From assembly GCA_001513895.1 (NCBI GenBank), contig LLKO01000023.1, forward strand, positions 229,337 through 293,336: a stretch of 64,000 nt of DNA, read 5' to 3'. The stretch comes from Graphilbum fragrans (taxonomy: Eukaryota; Ascomycota; Sordariomycetes; Ophiostomatales; Ophiostomataceae). Below, piece after piece: positions 10,522 through 21,785 of the stretch; position 1 is the stretch's first letter, and each line of letters begins with the position of its first letter. Position numbers and translations under genes: made by a program. Below the pieces are notes generated by a model. It was given only the letters and a program-made list of their open reading frames with translations, was not told the origin of the DNA and did no database searches.

Positions 10522-12810
10522 GTGGCCATTTTTTGGATCCCCTCCCTTCTCCTAGCCAACACCCCAGCATGGCCCGTGTTTCTTGACCTCAGCCACGACT
10601 TACGAACACCGAGACCCAATGCGCGATAAGGATCGACCATGAACATTCTTACGGGCGCTTACGCCCACATGTCTAGCACAGATACGCATGCACCTGCGCC
10701 CCACCGCATAAGAAATAGCCACACTGGTTCGAACTGCTAGACATCGCCTTGCCCTGGATTGCGCTATTAATCCAAGGAGGCGATATACGTCTGCACCCAT
10801 GCCAGTCTCGCACAAAATAATGGCCACAGTTTGCTAGGTCAAAGGTGGATAAACTGACTCTTGGGTGTAGACTGGGAGTCTTCGCATCACAGTCAACATA
10901 TCGCTATTCGTGATTTTAGCTACGGACACCTTCATAGAAGCCATGAAGAGGAGAGCGACAGTCTCTGAGTTGGTAGGGTCGCCTTTATTTCTCCCAATTC
11001 AAAAAGGCTTCCGCGATCTCACATTTTCGGTTAATTGCAAACCGAAGTCATAGTTGCAGGGTGTCGACATTTTGGTCTTCGTCGTGTCGTCGCTAAGGTG
11101 GGAAAGGTCGAGGCGGGGTTAGTGGACCAGGTGCTCTGGCTTCGGGAAGATTGGCTCATACTTATGGCGTAGTGTTGCTAGTGATTAGTGGATGGGGATA
11201 CCTCGTACTGGATGGACGTATATATAAAGACTCCTCGTAGGCTGAGCTCATTCAACTCACGCCGCTGAGACCACGCAAATCTGGACCACCGTGTTGCAGG
11301 ATATTTAGGCCGCCGCGTCGTTTTCTGTGTTTAAGCTGGCGCCTCAGGAATTGTGACAATTGAGAGCGGTGTTGATTGGAGAGGCACATTTCATGCAACC
11401 ATGTGAGTCGGCGAGAGCACGCGTTCCGCATGCAGCAGTGCCTCCCGCATATGACCACCTCAAGTAGCAGGCAATAGTCAAATTGGCGGTCCTGGAACGT
11501 CTATGAATCTGCTCTGTGGTAAATGGTTGACTGAAAGCTTCTCGGATAAAGGAGTCGCCAGAGCCAGTGTATGAATGCAGGCGCTGAAAGGGCGCCAGGG
11601 AGTGTGCGCGTCGGGGTTGGTTGGCATCTCTCGTTATTCTTTGATGTCTTCCTAAGAAACAGCTGTGCAGATCATTTGTGAAGCTCCACAGAAACTTGGG
11701 TGGGCGCATTCAGTTGCTCACAGCCAATCATTTCAAGCCACCCCGTGGATACGCCGTCTGGCTGCGGCCGCCCTGTTTTGCCTCGAGGTTAGCACCCCAA
11801 CGACAACCCCAGCTAGTTTTTATAGGGACAGAGATGACAGCTACCAAAAAACGTGTATGTTTACTCTATCCATTCTTCGTCATCGAGTTCAACGGTGCTG
11901 GCGGAAGTATGTGGGTAGCTACAAACCAGTGTCTAGGGGGATCAATATCTTGTGTCAATATCGCGGAAAAGCTCAACACAGTACAAAAGCGACATGGTGC
12001 ATCCGACCGACAACGCTGCATTTAACACTGCCATGAACGGTACAGAGGCGCGACTCTAATAGCTCACAAGGACAAAGCAGCACAGCTGAGGCACAGCATT
12101 GGGAATGGGATGACACAATTGAACGATGGTTCACCGGAATGCTGATGGGTCTCTAAGCTGAGCGGAAAAGGGAGGCAGCGTACGAAGCATGATATTCTCC
12201 AGGCATATTTAGGAGCTAAGTGTTAAACTGACACCAACCCAACCCTCGACGTATTACAAATGGCCCAATTTCGTTCCTTGCTTGGACAATATTTTGCAAA
12301 CAACCAAGGAGGACTTCTTCTCCACGTCCAGGCTACCATAGAAGCAGCCTTCACAGAACAGAATATATGGGCAGACTTTTAGAAGGGCTAGGCTTGTTCG
12401 TGGAATACAAAAGATGTAACTTCAAAGCTTGCTGTACTGTGGTCACCAGCCCCTACGGCTTAGAACCTTTAATGGTGCCCCAGCCCTACCCGAAAGACTC
12501 ACATTCTGCCACCATACCCCTCCATTCCCCTGCCTGTACAACTTCTCGAGCCGTGTAGGTCATGGAAAGTTTCTCCACTTTGTTCAATTCATCGAGCTCG
12601 CTGTTCAGTGGCTCACAAACAATAAATTACCACGGCATGTGGCCAAAAGTAAAGTTTGATGGCGGGTATCGCCTAGCAGGTTGAAGGTGAAGTTGCACAA
12701 AGTGGCACTGGTACAGCACAAAGATTCTGTTTTATTTGTTGTTGGAGTTTCCACACGTAGCGTTTCTTCGGCATACGGTTATCTTTATTCTTCCTTCCCC
12801 CCACAGAGTA
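10522..12810. other. Intergenic region, no gene recognised
   Basis: About 2.3 kb upstream of the zinc-finger gene and downstream of GUK1. Several frames of 60-120 codons are open on both strands (for example minus 11709-11344 and plus 11665-12036), but none has recognisable motifs, and I could not join them by splicing into a known protein. A TATATAAA stretch at about 11220 could be a TATA element. I annotate nothing here. Confidence 0.5.
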
Positions 12811-13465
12811 TTATATGGCGAAGATGAAATCCTCTAGCTCCCGAAAAGCAGCTTCCAGATCGTTGTTCACAATTACCTTGTCATGCACACCCGTTTCGGC
12901 AAACGCAAATTCCTCTCGCGCCCGATCTAGTCTTCTCTTCACACTGCCCTCATCTTCCGTGCCGCGCCCACGAAGCCGCCGCTCCAGTGCTGCAAAACTG
13001 GGTGGCTTGATAAAGATAAACCGTGGGTTGATTTTTTTGTCTCCCTTTGTAGACCGCCCCTTCTTCAACTGCTTAACACCTTCCATTTCAATGTCGAGTA
13101 AAACGACCGACCCCGCCGCGCTTTGGTCCAGGATAGTCTGTTTGCTAGTGCTGTACAAGTTGCCGTTAAATTCGGTGTGTTCAATGAATGCGTCTTGGTC
13201 AATCAAAGATGTGAACTGATCGTGTGGCACATAATAATAGGTCTCACCCTCCACTTCCCCAGGCCGTGGCTTGCGAGTGGTGTGCGAGACAGTCGTAGCA
13301 AGTGTGCCAAGGTATTTTGCTAACAGCCGATTGCAAAGCGTGCTTTTGCCAACCCCTGACGGCCCAGATACGACTATGGGCCGATGGCTAGAAAGTATGT
13401 CTGATGAAAGCAGGTTAGTAGCCGCAAACAATGTACCACGATAAAGTAAACGCACTTGTGGGCAT
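12811..13465 (-). CDS. GUK1: Guanylate kinase
   Basis: Catalyses ATP-dependent phosphorylation of GMP to GDP in the cytosol, an essential step of guanine nucleotide synthesis. Exon 1 is only 10 nt (13465..13456, ATG CCC ACA A), followed by a 55-nt intron with CTAAC and CAG, then exon 2 13400..12811, giving 199 aa, the usual family length. The P-loop GPSGVGKST is near the N-terminus. The GMP-binding region follows, with SHTTRKPRPGEVEGETYYYV and FIEHTEFNGNLYSTSK, then VVLLDIEMEGVKQLKK and the lid region RLRGRGTEDEGSVKRRL. The spliced start MPTNILSSHRPIVVSGPSG fits fungal guanylate kinases better than the unspliced extension. A CACGTG lies at 13614-13619, about 150 bp upstream. Confidence 0.95.
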
Positions 13466-15721
13466 AGCGAGGTATTTTGATCGTATTATTCGGAGTGAAA
13501 GGGGGGGTTCTGTAATCAACACTTCGTAGAGGCGGTTCAAAGTGTTACTAAAACAATTAAGCTCTTTTTGCTTATTGCACCCAGCTATGTAAGCCTTTTT
13601 AAGACACATCCTTCACGTGATCACTACTTCAGCCAATCAAATCGCGTCATTCAAATCCCCCTGTGTAATTCGGCCTAGTTATATCGAGCCTTTTTACGCC
13701 GTTGATTATATGCTTCTTCGGCCGTCTTCCGGGTCTTTCGCCTGGCTTTCTACGCCCTCCGCCAAGCCTTTTACGCCCTCCGCTTCTACGTTTTAACCTA
13801 TGTTTCAACTAACTCACAGGGCATTTCGTAGCCTACATAAGTATTAAAGACCGGCACTGTACATCACGTGAGCGTTCATTTCATTTGGTATACAGATTGA
13901 CGAAATCGATGAAATTGATGGAGTTGACACTTACAGTGTAGAGTACGAATAACTCTCGCGTACAGTGAATTGCTGTCCTTGAACGGCCTCTCGCACCCTT
14001 CAATTTTCCCAATAATGCACAGAAGGCAATTCGATAGAGCAATGCTCGGTCCAAAGACAAAGACCATGTGCTGAAAAATGTAATGACGACCATTCTCAGT
14101 CCTCATCATACTCATTCGGTATCCCGCAACACAGTGGTCAAGAACCTAGAATCGTTCACAGACGAGTCAATCGTTGCGTCTGCACCAGACATCTACTTAT
14201 GGCGTACACCTCAAAGAGTTGATTCGGCCGGTTCGTGACGAGCCAACTCATCACATTATGATCACATTATGCCATCAGCCATGCATGACAAACCCTTGGA
14301 CCCCAATTTCATCATCGAAGTGAAGGGTCTTAGCAGCGACGCATTTGTGGCTACGACAAGTTTTTATTAGCCAATCGACAACGCTCGGCACCTCGAACGC
14401 TTACTGGCGAGAAAACTACACTTGGAACACGCATCATGGTTTTTCGCAACCAATTGAAATAATACTGACTTCCTCGAAACCATGGTCGGAGCTTACGACG
14501 GCGGCAGAGAAAGGTGGGTTCAGAAGAGTCAACGAAGACTGAATTCGAGAAGTAAAAGCTAAAGCTGTGCTGATGATACGTCTGACGCGGAGGGATTAAC
14601 ATAGACCCAGCATGGGCAGGTACGGACTGTGCACTGGGCTGCTGCCCACATGCGGAAGCATATCGCTGAGGAGCGAAAATGTGCCATTCGACTAAACGTA
14701 CTGGCATATGGAAGATGGGTTCAAACATTGGTTGCTGAGGCTGGATGAATTCGACCAAGACTAATTTATGAATGTAAGTAAAACGTTTCTTTTTTAGGAT
14801 CGTGGCCAGTGAGCTTGGAACTAAATGAATCCTGGTGAGGTAATTGAAGACGGGCCGGCGCTGAGTGCTTGTTAGCAGAAGCCTAGGCTGCCAAATGATT
14901 CGTTACGTGGCTGTAGCTAGGGTCGACTTATTTTCTTAAAAACGTTGGTAAAAGAGCTCGGGTGGATTACTGGGGAGCTCCTGAAACTTTGCGAACAATA
15001 TGGTTTAAAAGCACATACAGCTTGAGTCTGCTTCACCACATTACATTCTATGACCCTTATGCCAACACGTTGCTTTCCTATGCCGCTGCACAGCTTACAA
15101 CGGCGGTGGCGCGTTCATACGAACAATAATTATTCGTTTATTCAACTAAATACTCCGCCACGAAGATTCTCAAAGCTCGGAATAGCCCTCGTCTTACAGC
15201 CCGGGCATACAGGTTTGTTTCTCCTAGATGAGGCAAGTGTTGTCTGTTCTATAGTTTCCTCGGCACAGTTTTAGTTCTGCTGAGAAGCTTGCGTACACCT
15301 CATCACTGTTCCTGGCTCGCCAATATGGCCACAGCCACCAAACCAATACGAGCTGGTAAGAACCTAGCACATGTTCGTTATTTAGGAAAATAGTATAGTA
15401 TCTAATAGATTAGGTCAAAGAAACGAAAACAAGACAAGGAATTATGGCTTACATTTGGGTTTCTTATAGATATATTAGTTTTGTAAAACAGTTAAAATTG
15501 TACCTTCACTAGTGCGGGGCAAATAAGGGGAAGATATTATCAAGGAGTTGGTTAAAAGAAGCTGTCGGTGGGCCTTCGGGTATTCCCTTGCCCCTCCCCA
15601 CTTTTCATTGCTCAGTAAGCGAAGTGCTTGAGGCCGAAATCTCCTTCTCGGCAGGTTTTAAATTGCGAGCAAATGGTACAAGAAAAAAAAACCTGCCTGT
15701 TAAGTCAACCTTCAAACCACA
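13466..15721. other. Intergenic region with one dispersed repeat
   Basis: About 2.25 kb. The part next to GUK1 (to about 13900) is its likely promoter, with CACGTG at 13614-13619 and 13865-13870 and a repeated TACGCCCTCCGC around 13750-13785. A 135-codon frame on the minus strand (14758-14351) is open but unlike anything I know. A copy of a dispersed repeat lies at 15021-15130. The rest is AT-richer and shows no gene. Confidence 0.5.
15021..15130 (+). repeat. Dispersed repeat, copy 1
   Basis: About 110 bp beginning CTTGAGTCTGCTTCACCAC and containing TATGCCGCTGCACAG and GGTGGCGCGTTCATACG. Closely matching copies lie at 24906-25018 (same strand) and, inverted, at about 22397-22480. It looks like a fragment or end of a mobile element; no coding capacity is visible. 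Confidence 0.7.
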
Positions 15722-15807
15722 ATGGAAGATCTCTCATCCACGCAAATATTTGAGTATGAAACTCTCACTTGGAGACAAACTAGTAATAGCTCATTACTTC
15801 CGCGCTT

Positions 15808-16635
15808 ATGGTCTGCACCAAGCTGATCTCAACCCCACAGCAAAAGGAGCCCTTGACATCGGTGACGGGACGTATTGAACTCAGCGCTTGTGGCACAAGG
15901 GTGACAAAATCCATTGTTAGGGGCATGCCGAAGTTCTGGCGCTCGATACAGAAAGATCAACTGCAACGCGAGATTGATACGTACAAGCATCTCCCACGGC
16001 ACCCCAGGCTTGTTCCTGTCCTCTCTTTTCATGAAGATGGCGATGATACTTCCCTTACCATCGAATACATGTCCAATGGGTCCCTGGCAACATACCTGAA
16101 GAGGAACGAAGCTACGATAACGACGGAGCAGCGTATCCAATGGATTCGCCAAACAGCAGAAAGTGTCGTATTTCTTCATGCCAACAACGTTATTCACGCA
16201 GACCTGAAACCGACAAATCTGCTCCTGGATGGCAATCTCAACCTCTGCATAGTCGACTTTGGAGGCTGTTCACTTCTCGGTCAAAAACCGTACATCCTTG
16301 AAAGCGGTCCATTCTACCTGCCTGCCGAGTGGAGGGAAAATGATGAGCTAGGGTGTAACGTTACTACCGACATATTTGCCCTCGGATCATGCATCTTTCA
16401 AATCGCCGAGGGCAAGAAACCATGTGAGGGAATGGAGGATGAGGATATAGAGAAAAAATTTGCAAAAATGGAATTTCCATCGCTTGATGGAGTTTTATTT
16501 GCTCAAGTTGTGAGGGGGTGCTGGCTGAGCGAGTTTGAGTCCGCCGAGGCGGTTCTTAACGCCTTGCTTCTTGAATCAAAGTATTCTCTTGGAGATTCTG
16601 AGTTCGTTCAAAGCCATGAAAATAATGGCCTTTAG
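15808..16635 (+). CDS. Small protein-kinase-like protein, 5' end doubtful
   Basis: A protein-kinase fold without a long accessory domain. Visible motifs: REIDTYKHL (helix C Glu), TIEYMSNGSLATYLKR (hinge region), VIHADLKPTNLLLD (catalytic loop, HAD in place of HRD), IVDFGGCS (DFG), and YLPAEW (APE-like), then TTDIFALGSCIFQIAEGKKP. The Gly-rich loop and the VAIK lysine are not evident. The upstream bases carry a plausible start in another frame (ATG 15722, MEDLSSTQIFEYETLTWRQT), ending at a stop at 15824-15826 just where this frame takes over. A frameshift may therefore have separated the true N-terminus. It belongs to the small kinase-like proteins common in filamentous fungi. It may be catalytically weak or a recent pseudogene. 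Confidence 0.6.
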   Translation: MVCTKLISTPQQKEPLTSVTGRIELSACGTRVTKSIVRGMPKFWRSIQKDQLQREIDTYKHLPRHPRLVPVLSFHEDGDDTSLTIEYMSNGSLATYLKRNEATITTEQRIQWIRQTAESVVFLHANNVIHADLKPTNLLLDGNLNLCIVDFGGCSLLGQKPYILESGPFYLPAEWRENDELGCNVTTDIFALGSCIFQIAEGKKPCEGMEDEDIEKKFAKMEFPSLDGVLFAQVVRGCWLSEFESAEAVLNALLLESKYSLGDSEFVQSHENNGL

Positions 16636-17293
16636 GTTCACTACTTTTGATTTTTGCCAAGGGTCTCTGTTGTAGACAGCCAGTTTGAAAACGATTACGA
16701 ATGGAGATTATCAAATGCCGAACTATTGACAGTCACTGAATGACTAAAGCCACCCCTCGCTCTACTCCACGAGGCCTATAGCATCATAAAAAAAGAGTTG
16801 AGGGCTCAATGTTTGATAGCCTATTCCGTGGATTTGCTGTTTTTCCAGTCAAAACGTAAGATTTACTAACTCCTTCTTTATATCAATTTGAAACTTCTAT
16901 ACACTCTTGTACGAATAGTACAGTCCTAGTAACCGTTCGACGTACTTTTCTAGATGGGAACCACGGCTAGGCAGTGGAAGACCATGAGGACGCGCTCGAT
17001 CATGGTTCAGTCACGGGCATTCTAATATATTGTTTGAAATATGCCTTCGTTAGAGAAATATTAAATAGAGAGGTGCCGCTCGTTTCTCGCCATGTCCGCC
17101 GGGCTCGGTCAGACTGTTTTATCTGCAACTAACTCTTCTCTTCATCTATATTTACTTGCTGCAACGCCATGTCCACCAATCACTACTTTCTGTACACAGC
17201 TACGTCGGTACCCCATACCCTTCGTGCCCCCGTCCGCGTCCATCCTGATTCTCTTGTTTTCGATGAGCCCAATGTGCTGTCGCCATGAACAAG
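16636..17293. other. Intergenic region
   Basis: About 650 bp after the kinase-like gene. AT-rich near 16850-17060, with no recognisable feature. Confidence 0.4.
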
Positions 17294-17542
17294 CACTCTC
17301 CATAACACGGCAGCATCGTCAATAGTAGCGAGCAGCGCACATCAACGACCGAGGAAACTGCGAAGACGTGGGAAGAGATCCTATACGTGAACCGGGACCT
17401 CAACGTGCTGGTATGTAAGTTGTGTGCCAGCGGGGTGGTGCCGGACCGAGGGATTGAGGCGCAGTTTAGTACGCACCAGGTCAAGGGGAGTATCCTTCGC
17501 GTGGCCGTGTTGTATGGGCAACGATGGGTCTTGGCGAACTAG
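17294..17542 (+). pseudogene. Relic with OrsD-like (DUF3505) zinc-binding segment
   Basis: An open stretch of about 80 codons, stop at 17540-17542, containing EEILYVNRDLNVLVCKLCAS followed by GVVPDRGIEAQFSTHQVKG. That pattern (hydrophobic strand, LVCKLC, then ...HF/QFxxHQVKG) is like the N-terminal segment of fungal OrsD/DUF3505 proteins, which are multi-copy and often near mobile DNA. There is no good start, no downstream domain, and AT-rich DNA follows. I read it as a fragment of a larger gene. The family call is from motif memory and is moderate. Confidence 0.4.
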
Positions 17543-18452
17543 TTGGGGTGTGCTTTGCCAACCGATGTCAGTTCGCCTGTTCTGGGGCTCGAGGTGGTTC
17601 AAGGCTACCGCTGTTAGCAGTGCGACCACCGATCGAGGGCGTATGAGAATATGGCACAGCACTGGAGGGTTGTCCATAAAGGGGAGCGGCCACAGGAATG
17701 GGTTTCCTAGGTGTGGCTGCAGTCGTGGTGTAAAGGAAAACATACACGGTATTGGACGGTTTCGACGGCAAAGGAGAAAAAGGATGAAGGAGAGAGGATG
17801 GAGAGAGGAGAATGAAAGAAGAAATGGGTTTAATGTTGTTTATTTTAGTTGACTGGTTACGTGCTTTTTGCACACAGTTATTGTAAATAATAGTATGTGA
17901 AAAATAAATAAAATGGTTTTTATTTATTTTTCTAAAAGGCTTAACTAGTTAATATAAAATAACCTGTTATATACACTTTTAGCCAACTAGTACGTTTACT
18001 TAAAATATGTTATAAGTAGGCCGATGTGATGTATTTACACCCGTTTACACAATTAAATGAACCTCGCGTTCTCGTTTGCACTGTCTGCCGCTAGTGACAA
18101 GTGTCCGAGCCTTGTGCAGTCTCAAAGGTTGATAAGTAGCGTTACCGGGGACACTTTATCAAAAACACAAAGCTTTAGGTCTATATATTAGCCTAACAGA
18201 CAATACTATCAAACAGCTTTAGTTCAGATTGACATTGTATACTCATATAGGAAAACATTTCGGCTTGGTATCGAATTCTGTCGAGGCACGCCGGTAATTC
18301 GTCTTTGCTTTTAGTATTTGTAATTTGGATGATACGTTTGATAGCGTCATTCAAAGGATACTCCTCAATCGCGTAGATTCCGTCATTGTTTATTTTATTC
18401 ATACGAAGAGCGGAAAGCCTTTTTAACGAAAAGAGTAACAACTTTATTTAAC
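17543..18452. other. Intergenic, AT-rich stretch
   Basis: The segment 17880-18060 is strongly AT-rich (TTAACTAGTTAATATAAAAT and similar) and looks RIP-degraded. An 82-codon minus-strand frame (18441-18193, starting MLLFSLKRLSALRMNK) sits 12 bp past the GT90 stop. It has natural-looking composition but no family I recognise and could be 3' UTR. Confidence 0.4.
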
Positions 18453-21050
18453 CTATTTTAGTGTCATCTCGCTCGCTGACCTTGTTATGTCTTGCAATCT
18501 AGACAATTCTAGCAGTAAACGATACAAGTATATCGCTATGTCGTCGTCTCTAAACGCCTTCGAGTACCAATCCCGACCCTGCTCTGCGATGTTTCTAGCT
18601 AAAATTTGCCCAACTCCCTTTGAGCTCGAAGTTAGATACGACACCAGTTCCGGCAGTTCATCTAGACTTTGGCTGACGGGGATATAGTGAACCCATGGCA
18701 CAAGTCGTTCATCATGCCACTCACGTAAAAGCGTCTGTTTCATCGGAGCTGATGTCGAAGCCAAAAGCTTGTAATAGCGCCCACTGATCCCATTTCCATC
18801 GATATCAAAGACCAGACGTGATTGTAATGCTTGATCTTTCTGTGCCCACGGTTTGACGTCGAAATATGCACGTTGATCTCGGCAGGCTCTCAGCGAACAT
18901 TGAAATATTTTAGTAAATGCAATGTCGAGCAGCCTGCCATTGAGGAAGAAACTGGTCACCCGAGCAATCACACCGGTACCCACACTCTCTCGAAGATAAG
19001 AATGTTCTTTTTTTTCGAGATTTTGTGCTAGGCTGACAAATCTTTGTCGGTGGAAGTTCTTCCAGTCGTGATCTCGGGAATATCCACCTGTGGACGAACC
19101 TCTCCAATAAAGATTGTTGTATTTTTTATCCCAAGGAATGTCGGATATGTTGTCGTACTTGAATTCTGATTCAATATATGCCGGGCTGGGGTATAGTATG
19201 TCACCCATAGTTGACAATGATCCTGTCGATAATATCGGTACTAGTCCTTCGATTAGATGAAATGATGTAGGACCCGTAATGAGACCATGTTTGCCTCTAT
19301 ACTCAGGGTGACGACACAAGTTCATATCTGATCGGGAATCAGTGACAAAAGAAAGTCCATAAGTCCTGGACAGAGACTTTGAAGAGTGCTCTGGAATTTC
19401 CTCCTCATCAGGACAGTATTTTGTAACAGTATCCCATATTGGCTGCCCAGACAGAGTTGTCACGTCGAAATGGAGCCTTGGCTGGAAGTCGCCAGTCCGC
19501 CTTGGTGGTATCAGCACTCTAGGCTCATCAATATGATTGACTAAAAATTTCACGTCGGGAAACACGTCTTGCAAGTCCCCCAGCATAGTATCGAATAAAA
19601 CTTTCAGATGCCTATCGAATTTGCGGCTGGGATGCGTGCACTGTAGATTGGCTTTGTTACCATAGAAGGTGCAAAGCCATAGGTCGCTATTTGGTGCGTT
19701 ATGTGCTCGCACCATCACGTCCATAACCTCTTGACCACTCAAAGACCAGAATGGTGAGATTTGATCATGAATCGTATTGAACTCGTCAATGATCGGTGAT
19801 TTCCGCGTTGTCGCAAACTCATACCATAACTTGAAGCCTGGTGGTGGGTCAATTTTATAGCGACGACGGTACTCATCAAAAGCAGCCTCGTATGTCGTAG
19901 ATTGCCTTTGTACCATATTCTCGAAGTCGGTCTTGGCATCGCGTGCTAGTGCTTCTACCGGGTGCTCGTGAAACATAATTGCTGATGGTGGGTCCCAGAT
20001 CATTGCAGCATTGATGAGATATGGGACAATAGGTACGGATGAAAATATCCAAAGCGCCCATGTATACTTTGCTGCTTTTGGGAGCAAGTGGATAACTTGT
20101 GAGAGACAGAGAACCGATACCACAACATTGACTATCGCCATCAACTCCGAATGTTGCATAAATGGATCGCGAGTTGACACTAAGCTGAATGTGTCTATGG
20201 CTACCACGATACGCCAAGGTGAATCCCGAACCTGAAGAGACTGTTAGCTATAATCGCACGCGCTTCGAGACTGTTGATTCACATACAGTTCGCATTAAAC
20301 ACAACCACGAAAATCCCTTGGTTAAGCCTAGTGCTAAAGTAGATGAGACACTGCATCTAGAGAACCCAAAAGCTATCGTTTCTACCCCTATCAAAATAAT
20401 CAAGACGCCGATCATGACAGACGAGAATTGGCCTATAGCCTCATCAATTTTTAGATATGGTAGATAACGAAAAAAAAAAGAGATGTCTCCAGATCTTTTG
20501 CTCAGGGTGATATATATCAATAGGTAAGCGACTGTTGGAACTATAGATTGTATGTATCCAAAGATGCTGCCATTGCCAAGGATAGCAACAGCAAGTAATG
20601 ATACCGAAGCTGTGCCCCATACGGTGTTGGCCAGAGTAAGAAGATAGTTCGGCCGCCGAGAAAAGAAATGCTCAGTTTTTAATCGGTTTTCGACGATGAG
20701 AAGGAACGGATTGAGCATGGGCTAACACCATTGTCAGCTGGAAAGTACTACACTGATGGCATTTCAGGTCGATTCATGTTACTGCTCACCAAAATTGAGA
20801 CCACTCCTAACTCCATCTTGAAAATATACACCGTACAGAACCCCGTGACAACCAACAACAGCGGCATTGCCATGGGTTGATGGTTATTAGCCTTGGCTCT
20901 TGACCGCCATGGATGTTTGGTAACAGCCAGGACGGTCGTCCAACTTATAAATTCGGACCACAGGACTGTATTTTTGGAAAATAGGAGTTGCGACACCATG
21001 CCGCAAAGTAGCACTGCCGCAGATGCAGCAGTTGCTGAGTTGCGAAGCAT
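18453..21050 (-). CDS. CAP10-like glycosyltransferase, family GT90, with N-terminal membrane segments
   Basis: Exons 21050..20790, 20721..20287 and 20231..18453 (introns of 68 and 55 nt) give 824 aa. The N-terminal 230 or so residues hold several hydrophobic segments (for example MPLLLVVTGFCTVYIF, YLLTLANTVWGTASVSLLAV, SSVMIGVLIILIGVETIAFG), so the protein is a multi-pass membrane protein, probably in the Golgi. The catalytic region carries family hallmarks: LYWRGSSTGGYSRDHDWKNF, RLVFDIDGNGISGRYYKLLA, LLREWHDERLVPWVHYIPVS and a C-terminal QILARNIAEQGRDWYSKAFR. GT90 enzymes include cryptococcal Cap10 and xylosyl/glucosyl-transferases; the donor and acceptor here cannot be read from sequence. 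It is flanked by repeat-rich DNA but looks intact. Confidence 0.85.
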
Positions 21051-21210
21051 CTGGACTAGGTGACTTTAATCTGTTGGCCGCTTTCAAAGAACATCGACAT
21101 CACAATGAAAGACGTAGTATTTAGTGAAAATTAGAAGCTAAACATATGTATTGATATAATTATAAATTTTTATTATTATTTCACATGAACGTGCCCTGGG
21201 TTGAACAGCC

Positions 21211-21785
21211 CATGTTCATTCAGCGTTTTTTTGGACTGAAGGATTGATAGACCCGTAAAACGGGGCTGCGGCATAGTGGCACAGCACACCGGAGACCGAC
21301 CGTATGCCGCCCCTTAATCAACGCCGTGTCGGTTAATGACTCCTCTTTTAATGTTCATTCAGCGTTTTTTTGGACCGAAGGATTGATGGACCCGTAAAAC
21401 GGGAGCTGCGGTATAATAGTACAATATATTAAAGACCGTATACCGTTTTTTAACTAACGTCGTGTCGGTTAATAACTCGTTTTTATATTTACATAATAAC
21501 TTATATCTATTTAACGTTTTTTCAAACCGAAGGATTGATGAATTCGTAAACGAGGGCTAGTGGCACAGCACACCGAAGACCGTATACCGCCCCTTAATCA
21601 ACGCCGTGTCGGCTAATGACTCCTCTTTTATATCCACATGACAGCCCATGTTCATTCAGCGTTTTTTTGGACCGAAGGATTGATGGACCCCTAAAACGGG
21701 AGCTGCGGCACAGCGGCACAGCACACCGGAGATCGTATTCCGCCCCTTCCGTGTCGGTTAACTACTCCTCTTTTAAATCCCCGGT
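21211..21785. repeat. Tandem repeat, four units of about 140-151 bp
   Basis: Units start near 21211, 21351, 21502 and 21648. Each carries, in order, ATTCAGCGTTTTTTTGGAC, GAAGGATTGATGGACC, an inverted repeat CCCGTAAAACGGG, GGCACAGCACACCGGAGA, CGCCCCTTAATCAACGCC and GTGTCGGTTAATGACTCC. Units 1 and 4 are close to each other. Unit 2, and the first part of unit 3, carry many C-to-T and G-to-A changes (for example CACAGCACACCGGAGACC read as TACAATATATTAAAGACC), as expected from RIP. No reading frame is conserved across units. Confidence 0.85.
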
